10,850 nucleotides of DNA, taken from positions 1 through 10,850 of the forward strand of contig JAFMIS010000044.1 of NCBI GenBank assembly GCA_017853915.1, in the 5' to 3' direction. Shown here piece after piece: positions 7,701 to 10,850 of the stretch. The notes beneath the pieces are model-generated. The model did not search any database. It was not told where the DNA came from and saw only the letters and a program-made list of their open reading frames with translations. The first letter of the stretch is position 1. Every line of letters begins with the position of its first letter. The DNA is from a bacterium (lineage in GTDB: Bacteria; Bdellovibrionota_C; UBA2361; OMII01). Position numbers and translations under genes: made by a program.

Positions 7701-7740
7701 GAACCACAGAGGACTCAGCCGAGCAAAGAGATTGTGGTTC
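7701..7740. repeat. Inverted repeat with 8-bp arms
   Basis: GAACCACA at 7701-7708 is the exact reverse complement of TGTGGTTC at 7733-7740, with a 24-base loop. The loop contains a small nested CTC/GAG pairing (7714-7716 with 7721-7723). It sits only four bases from the perfect palindrome. There is no adjoining T-run on either strand. Confidence 0.6.
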
Positions 7741-7766
7741 AAGAAGCCCTTCCCTCAGCATAGGAC

Positions 7767-7797
7767 TTCAACATGATTCAGCAACGAATCAGTTGAA
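7767..7797. repeat. Strong stem-loop: 12-bp stem with one bulged base
   Basis: TTCAAC (7767-7772) and TGATTC (7774-7779) pair with GAATCA (7786-7791) and GTTGAA (7792-7797). A single A at 7773 is bulged and the loop is six bases, AGCAAC. All 12 pairs are Watson-Crick. Downstream on the minus strand there is no T-run, so it is not a classical terminator. It could act in mRNA 3' end protection, be part of a small RNA, or form an operator. Confidence 0.65.
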
Positions 7798-7900
7798 CTG
7801 CCACGTTGCCCCGTCTGTGTACCTCGATATCCTGCCTGGCTTCACCTCCACATGCTTGTGTCAAAGCAGATGTAGAACCCGACTCACAGCACTCGAACGC

Positions 7901-8308
7901 CTAACTCTTGCGGAGGAGATTCCGAATCTCCGTGAGTAGTTCCTGATCCTTAGTCAGCGCAGGAGGAGCAGTTGAAGCCTCCTCCTTAGTCTTCATAATC
8001 CAACCGAGAAACTTAACTATGAACACAAAAAGGGCGAGAGCAACGATCAGAAAATTCACTACCTCACCGATAAAGAGACCATACGGTATATCCTTACCGT
8101 TGATGACAAACTTCCAACCTAGGTATCCCTGCTCACCAGGAAGGATACTCCCTATGAAGGGCATAATTACGCTCTTCACCAGGGAGTCCACTATTTTGCC
8201 GAAGGCAGCTCCGATGATCACTCCGACAGCGAGGTCTACAACATTACCTTTAAACGCGAACGCCTTAAATTCATCTACGATCGAGATCGCTTTCTTAGTT
8301 ACGCCCAT
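7901..8308 (-). CDS. mscL: Large-conductance mechanosensitive channel MscL
   Basis: MscL is a homopentameric inner-membrane channel that opens near lytic membrane tension and releases solutes during hypo-osmotic shock. The 135 residues match the family length. The N-terminal amphipathic helix and TM1 carry the near-invariant EFKAFAFKGNVVDLAVGVII (13-32) and AFGKIVDSLVKSVIMPFIG (35-53). A periplasmic loop follows (about 54-74), then TM2 at about 76-102 and the cytoplasmic C-terminal bundle helix ELLTEIRNLLRKS (123-135). The start is fixed by a perfect AGGAGG eight bases upstream. The gene lies 12 bases after the DUF481 gene and is probably translated from the same message. A 357-base spacer separates it from lpxB. 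Confidence 0.98.
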   Translation of the reverse strand: MGVTKKAISIVDEFKAFAFKGNVVDLAVGVIIGAAFGKIVDSLVKSVIMPFIGSILPGEQGYLGWKFVINGKDIPYGLFIGEVVNFLIVALALFVFIVKFLGWIMKTKEEASTAPPALTKDQELLTEIRNLLRKS

Positions 8309-8316
8309 ATACTCAC

Positions 8317-8322
8317 CCTCCT
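8317..8322 (-). promoter_or_regulatory. Shine-Dalgarno of mscL overlapping the upstream stop
   Basis: AGGAGG lies eight bases before the mscL ATG. Its first two bases are shared with the TAG stop of the DUF481 gene (8321-8323). Ribosomes terminating on the first gene would therefore sit on the initiation site of the second, which suggests coupled translation. Confidence 0.85.
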
Positions 8323-9136
8323 ACAGATTAACTTTTAATCCCGTGATAGTGTAAACGTCGTTCGGCTGTCGATCCTCGGCTGGTTGGTTGATATAGTAGT
8401 CCCGTACCGCAAATACGAGGTTGACCTTCGACGTTAGGGCCGCCTCGACTCCCACCTCTCCGTTAAAAATATAATCGCTTGAGTCTTCGAAGCTGATCAG
8501 ATACTCCGCTGACTGATACAAACTTGCTGTTTGACTAACTTTCCATAACCATCGATCCGCCACACGGGCCGCGGCGAAATCATCCTCTCGTCCTCCCAAC
8601 TTTTCAAACACGTACGAGGGACCTGCCTCTAAGCTCAGCGTAGTTTCGTCATCCTTGACAACATATGCGCCGAGAGCTGGGCTCAATATCACCCGGTAGT
8701 TCAAATCCGCAATCTCATCGTAGGCGAAGGACGTGTTACCGCCCGCGAACCAGACCGTATCGAGAGTATGTTTGTAATCGGCGTTCGCGCGGAAATTATT
8801 CTTCGTTACCTCACGCTGACTGTCAGGGCTATCAGCGGCATTTCCGTAGTTGTAATCCATTTCGAACCGCCACGCCTCCTCCTGATAATCTCGGAAAACC
8901 TTCCCATTGAGGTTAAGGCTTGAAGTTTTGCTATTTCCCTCGGTGTAGTTAAACCCGGCCGTAATACTTTTGTCCCAGATCGACGGATCCTTTGGCTCGG
9001 CGTTGCACGAGGGCTCAGCTTTCTTAGGGGCTCCATCCAATCCCTTTGCGGCAAATGAGGGTGGTTGCGCCTGCGACTCGCCCACGAGTACACCCAACAC
9101 CAACCCAACTGCCGTAAAAAATGATCTCTTCTTCAT
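8321..9136 (-). CDS. DUF481 family outer-membrane beta-barrel protein (YdiY-like)
   Basis: This 271-residue exported protein belongs to the DUF481 family, which includes the salt-induced E. coli protein YdiY; molecular function is not established. The signal peptide is clear: MKKRSFF, a hydrophobic core to about residue 19, and probable cleavage after SQA at 21-23. Residues 53-90 carry the family hallmark, WDKSITAGFNYTEGNSKTSS and then strand-like LNLNGKVFRDY. From there to the end alternating strands continue in barrel fashion (YRVILSPALGAYVV, TTLSLEAGPSYVFEKLGG). The last residue is Leu rather than the usual terminal Phe. I chose the ATG at 9136 because AGAGG precedes it at good spacing and it opens the signal peptide; a longer in-frame start at 9277 would bury that signal. 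Coupling to mscL suggests a shared envelope-stress or osmotic role, which is inference. Confidence 0.9.
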   Translation of the reverse strand: MKKRSFFTAVGLVLGVLVGESQAQPPSFAAKGLDGAPKKAEPSCNAEPKDPSIWDKSITAGFNYTEGNSKTSSLNLNGKVFRDYQEEAWRFEMDYNYGNAADSPDSQREVTKNNFRANADYKHTLDTVWFAGGNTSFAYDEIADLNYRVILSPALGAYVVKDDETTLSLEAGPSYVFEKLGGREDDFAAARVADRWLWKVSQTASLYQSAEYLISFEDSSDYIFNGEVGVEAALTSKVNLVFAVRDYYINQPAEDRQPNDVYTITGLKVNL

Positions 9137-9217
9137 TTCACTACCTCTTTTTTTACCGAACTCATCAGTGCCATTCGGTATCACAGGGAGGTGGAAATTG
9201 AAAGAAAAACACGACAC

Positions 9218-9275
9218 GCGGCGCATAAAATGACCGGCTAACACTACAGACTCTCGAACACGGTTTTTACGCCGC
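9218..9275 (-). terminator. Possible terminator of the RND gene
   Basis: On the minus strand GCGGCGTAAAA (9275-9265) can pair with TTTTATGCGCCGC (9230-9218), leaving a two-base bulge and a 34-base loop. A run of five T follows eight bases later (9209-9205). It lies directly after the RND stop and before the DUF481 gene, the right place for a terminator. The long loop and the gap before the T-run make it a weak candidate. Confidence 0.3.
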
Positions 9276-9288
9276 ATTCTACATGCTG

Positions 9289-10850
9289 CTATCCCTTGGA
9301 AGCCTGATAGGAGATCACAACTCGAGAATGAGGAGGAAGACTACCAGCAAAGTGAACGTGAAACTTGGCTGTTCCCTCGTGGGATCGTAGAGGCGTCTGC
9401 TCCTGCCTCAAGGCAGTCTCGCGGCGATCCGTCACCCTCCCGTCAGAATCAAGGACAGTGATGTGAAGGTGTCCCATGATCAAGCGCGGGGAGCTCATGA
9501 CACTCGACAACTCGCCCGAGACCTCAAACTGTTGAGGCTCTTGATAGACACGATAGGTTACTCGGTAGTCTGATGGGACATCGAGCTCCACCTGCACCTG
9601 CTCGTCCGTCACAAGGTCGACCCGTGAGGGGGAGCATCCCTGTGTTATCGCAAGAAGACTCGCCACGATCGCAAGCCCACGAGCCCTCGTTATGACGAAA
9701 GCAACCAGCCGCCGCCACAAAGAAGTCCCGTCCGACCCCGAGGTAAAGAGGAAGATCATAATCGGAACAACAATCAAGGTCAGAGCACTCGCTGATATAA
9801 TTCCCCCTATCACGACAGTTGCAAGGGGTCTCTGAACCTCCGATCCGGTGCCTTGTGAAAGTGCCATGGGCACGAAGCCAAGTGAGGCAACCAGAGCTGT
9901 CATGAGAACCGGACGGAGCCGGGTCGCCGCTCCCTCCAGGACGGCGTCGCGCGCTGGAATCCCACGACTAAGCAACTGCCGAGTGAAGCCTACCAGTACC
10001 AATCCGTTCAACACTGACACTCCAGAAAGAGCGATCAATCCTACCGCAGCCGAGATCGAGAAATTAAGGCCTCGCAACCAGAGAGCTAACACTCCACCTG
10101 AGAGAGCAAATGGAATCCCGCTAAACACCAAAAGAGAGTAACCCAATGATTGAAAGGTTATTGAGATAAGCAAGAAGACAGCCAGCAACACAAGGGGAAC
10201 TACCACTACGAGCCTCCGGTTTGCCGCGATCAGATTCTCATACTGTCCCCCCCATCCCAGCCAATAACCGGTCGGTAAGGGCACCCGCTCTTGTACCAGC
10301 CGCTGAGCATCACTCACGAATGAGCCGAGATCTCTCCCCCTTACATTCGCTGTCACCACAACCCGCCTCTTACCGTTATCACGACTGAGTTGATTTGGGC
10401 CCTGCCCCACGACGACCTCAGCTATCGCGCCGAGTGGTACATAACGCATATCATCAGAGGCCGTTGGGAGTTGAGGACCTTTAGACTCAATCGTATGCAT
10501 GTGAGAGGCCTCAATGCTTGGTAGCGGGATCGGTAGGGACGCTATGCGCTCCACCCTGCCCCTGTCCTCTTCAGAAAGCCTCACCACGATCGGGAAACTT
10601 CTGTCTCCCTCGTAGTACTTACTAACCTCTCGTCCGGCGTATGCCGTAGTAACAATATCCTGAATAACATTTGCTTGAATACCAAAGCGCGCTAACGCTG
10701 CCCGGTTCGGCCGAACCTCAATCATCGGCAAGCCCGAAACAGGCTCCACCTTGACATCAGACGCACCAGGGATACGCTCGAGTATGTGCGCGATCTGATT
10801 CCCTTGGGATGCCAATTCCTGCATGTCGTCACCGAATATCTTGACCGCCA
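9289..10850 (-). CDS. CusA/CzcA-type heavy-metal efflux RND transporter, C-terminal half with a fused lipoprotein-like tail
   Basis: The visible 519 residues run in from the right edge with no start; the Met at 10824 is internal, since the upstream frame reads AVKIFGDDM, a conserved porter-domain motif of HME-RND pumps. Such pumps use the proton gradient to export Cu/Ag or Co/Zn/Cd through a tripartite complex. Numbering from that Met, the porter and docking region spans 1-200. Transmembrane helices 8-12 lie near 204-222, 228-250, 256-282, 305-323 and 334-360, with the family segment GLIALSGVSVLNGLVLVGF at 262-280. RND proteins normally end soon after helix 12. Here the frame continues for 150 residues: Arg-rich, a hydrophobic stretch (about 384-394), Cys397 in LLAITQGCSPS, then a beta-rich domain with GHLHITVLDSDGR and several histidines. 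The tail resembles a lipoprotein joined in frame. An in-frame TTG at 9720 could start it separately, but it has no good Shine-Dalgarno. The metal cannot be assigned. Confidence 0.9.
   Translation of the reverse strand, partial: AVKIFGDDMQELASQGNQIAHILERIPGASDVKVEPVSGLPMIEVRPNRAALARFGIQANVIQDIVTTAYAGREVSKYYEGDRSFPIVVRLSEEDRGRVERIASLPIPLPSIEASHMHTIESKGPQLPTASDDMRYVPLGAIAEVVVGQGPNQLSRDNGKRRVVVTANVRGRDLGSFVSDAQRLVQERVPLPTGYWLGWGGQYENLIAANRRLVVVVPLVLLAVFLLISITFQSLGYSLLVFSGIPFALSGGVLALWLRGLNFSISAAVGLIALSGVSVLNGLVLVGFTRQLLSRGIPARDAVLEGAATRLRPVLMTALVASLGFVPMALSQGTGSEVQRPLATVVIGGIISASALTLIVVPIMIFLFTSGSDGTSLWRRLVAFVITRARGLAIVASLLAITQGCSPSRVDLVTDEQVQVELDVPSDYRVTYRVYQEPQQFEVSGELSSVMSSPRLIMGHLHITVLDSDGRVTDRRETALRQEQTPLRSHEGTAKFHVHFAGSLPPHSRVVISYQASKG

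Larger units (their letters stand above)
7544..7900. other. Structured spacer between mscL and lpxB
   Basis: This stretch of 357 bases holds no convincing reading frame on either strand. It lies downstream of mscL and upstream of lpxB, so it should contain the end of one transcript and the promoter of the next, but I cannot point to a good -35/-10 pair. It does contain several inverted repeats, annotated separately. None is followed by a run of T on the minus strand, so a classical Rho-independent terminator for mscL is not evident. A small non-coding RNA or an operator array is possible but unproven. Confidence 0.6.

Noticed and set aside
7690..7712. tRNA T-arm-like GGTTCCAACCC on the minus strand in the mscL-lpxB spacer
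   Set aside because: The flanking bases do not form the five-pair T-stem, and no acceptor or anticodon arm could be found.
9137..9277. Longer in-frame start of the DUF481 protein at 9277
   Set aside because: It would place 47 residues ahead of a clear signal peptide; the ATG at 9136 has a good Shine-Dalgarno and begins the signal sequence directly.
1..10850. CRISPR array, insertion sequence, phage or toxin-antitoxin module
   Set aside because: No regularly spaced direct repeats, transposase-like or integrase-like frames, or small paired ORFs with known motifs were seen.

Overview
This window is a run of genes that all lie on the minus strand, from a Gram-negative bacterium. The evidence for an outer membrane is direct: four enzymes or transporters of lipid A/Kdo biogenesis, a DUF481 outer-membrane beta-barrel with a signal peptide, and the end of a metal-efflux RND pump. 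The order lpxB-msbA-DUF374-waaA-lpxK resembles the lipid A clusters of deltaproteobacteria-like lineages (Desulfobacterota, Myxococcota and relatives). That placement is an inference from gene order only. Codon use is mixed and base composition is moderate, and no gene stands out as recently transferred.

In transcription order (right to left): (1) 10850-9289, the C-terminal half of a CusA/CzcA-type RND transporter, which runs without a stop into a 150-residue tail that looks like a lipoprotein signal followed by a small beta-rich domain. (2) 9136-8321 and 8308-7901, a DUF481 outer-membrane protein and the mechanosensitive channel MscL. They are separated by 12 bp, and the mscL Shine-Dalgarno overlaps the upstream stop codon. 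(3) 7900-7544, a 357-bp gap with no convincing gene but several inverted repeats, one a 12-bp stem with a single bulge. (4) 7543-913, the lipid A/Kdo cluster: lpxB, msbA, an unassigned small secreted-type protein with an overlapping out-of-frame ORF, a DUF374 acyltransferase-like protein, waaA (kdtA) and lpxK. (5) 887-1, the N-terminal half of uvrC, starting just after lpxK.

The central cluster reads as one pathway. LpxB joins two acylated glucosamines, LpxK phosphorylates the disaccharide at the 4' position, WaaA adds Kdo, and MsbA flips the lipid A-core across the inner membrane. The DUF374 protein sits where lipid acyltransferase-like proteins usually sit in such clusters. waaA overlaps both neighbours and lpxB-msbA are 9 bp apart, so translational coupling is likely. 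The one loose part of the cluster is 4633-3856. It contains a 141-residue reading frame with an N-terminal hydrophobic segment and a beta-strand-like pattern that faintly recalls LptC/LptA (OstA) proteins. A second frame follows it that may be a frameshifted continuation.

I found no CRISPR array, tRNA, rRNA or insertion sequence. The points most worth checking are the RND-lipoprotein fusion, the unassigned gene or frameshift inside the lipid A cluster, and the structured mscL-lpxB spacer.
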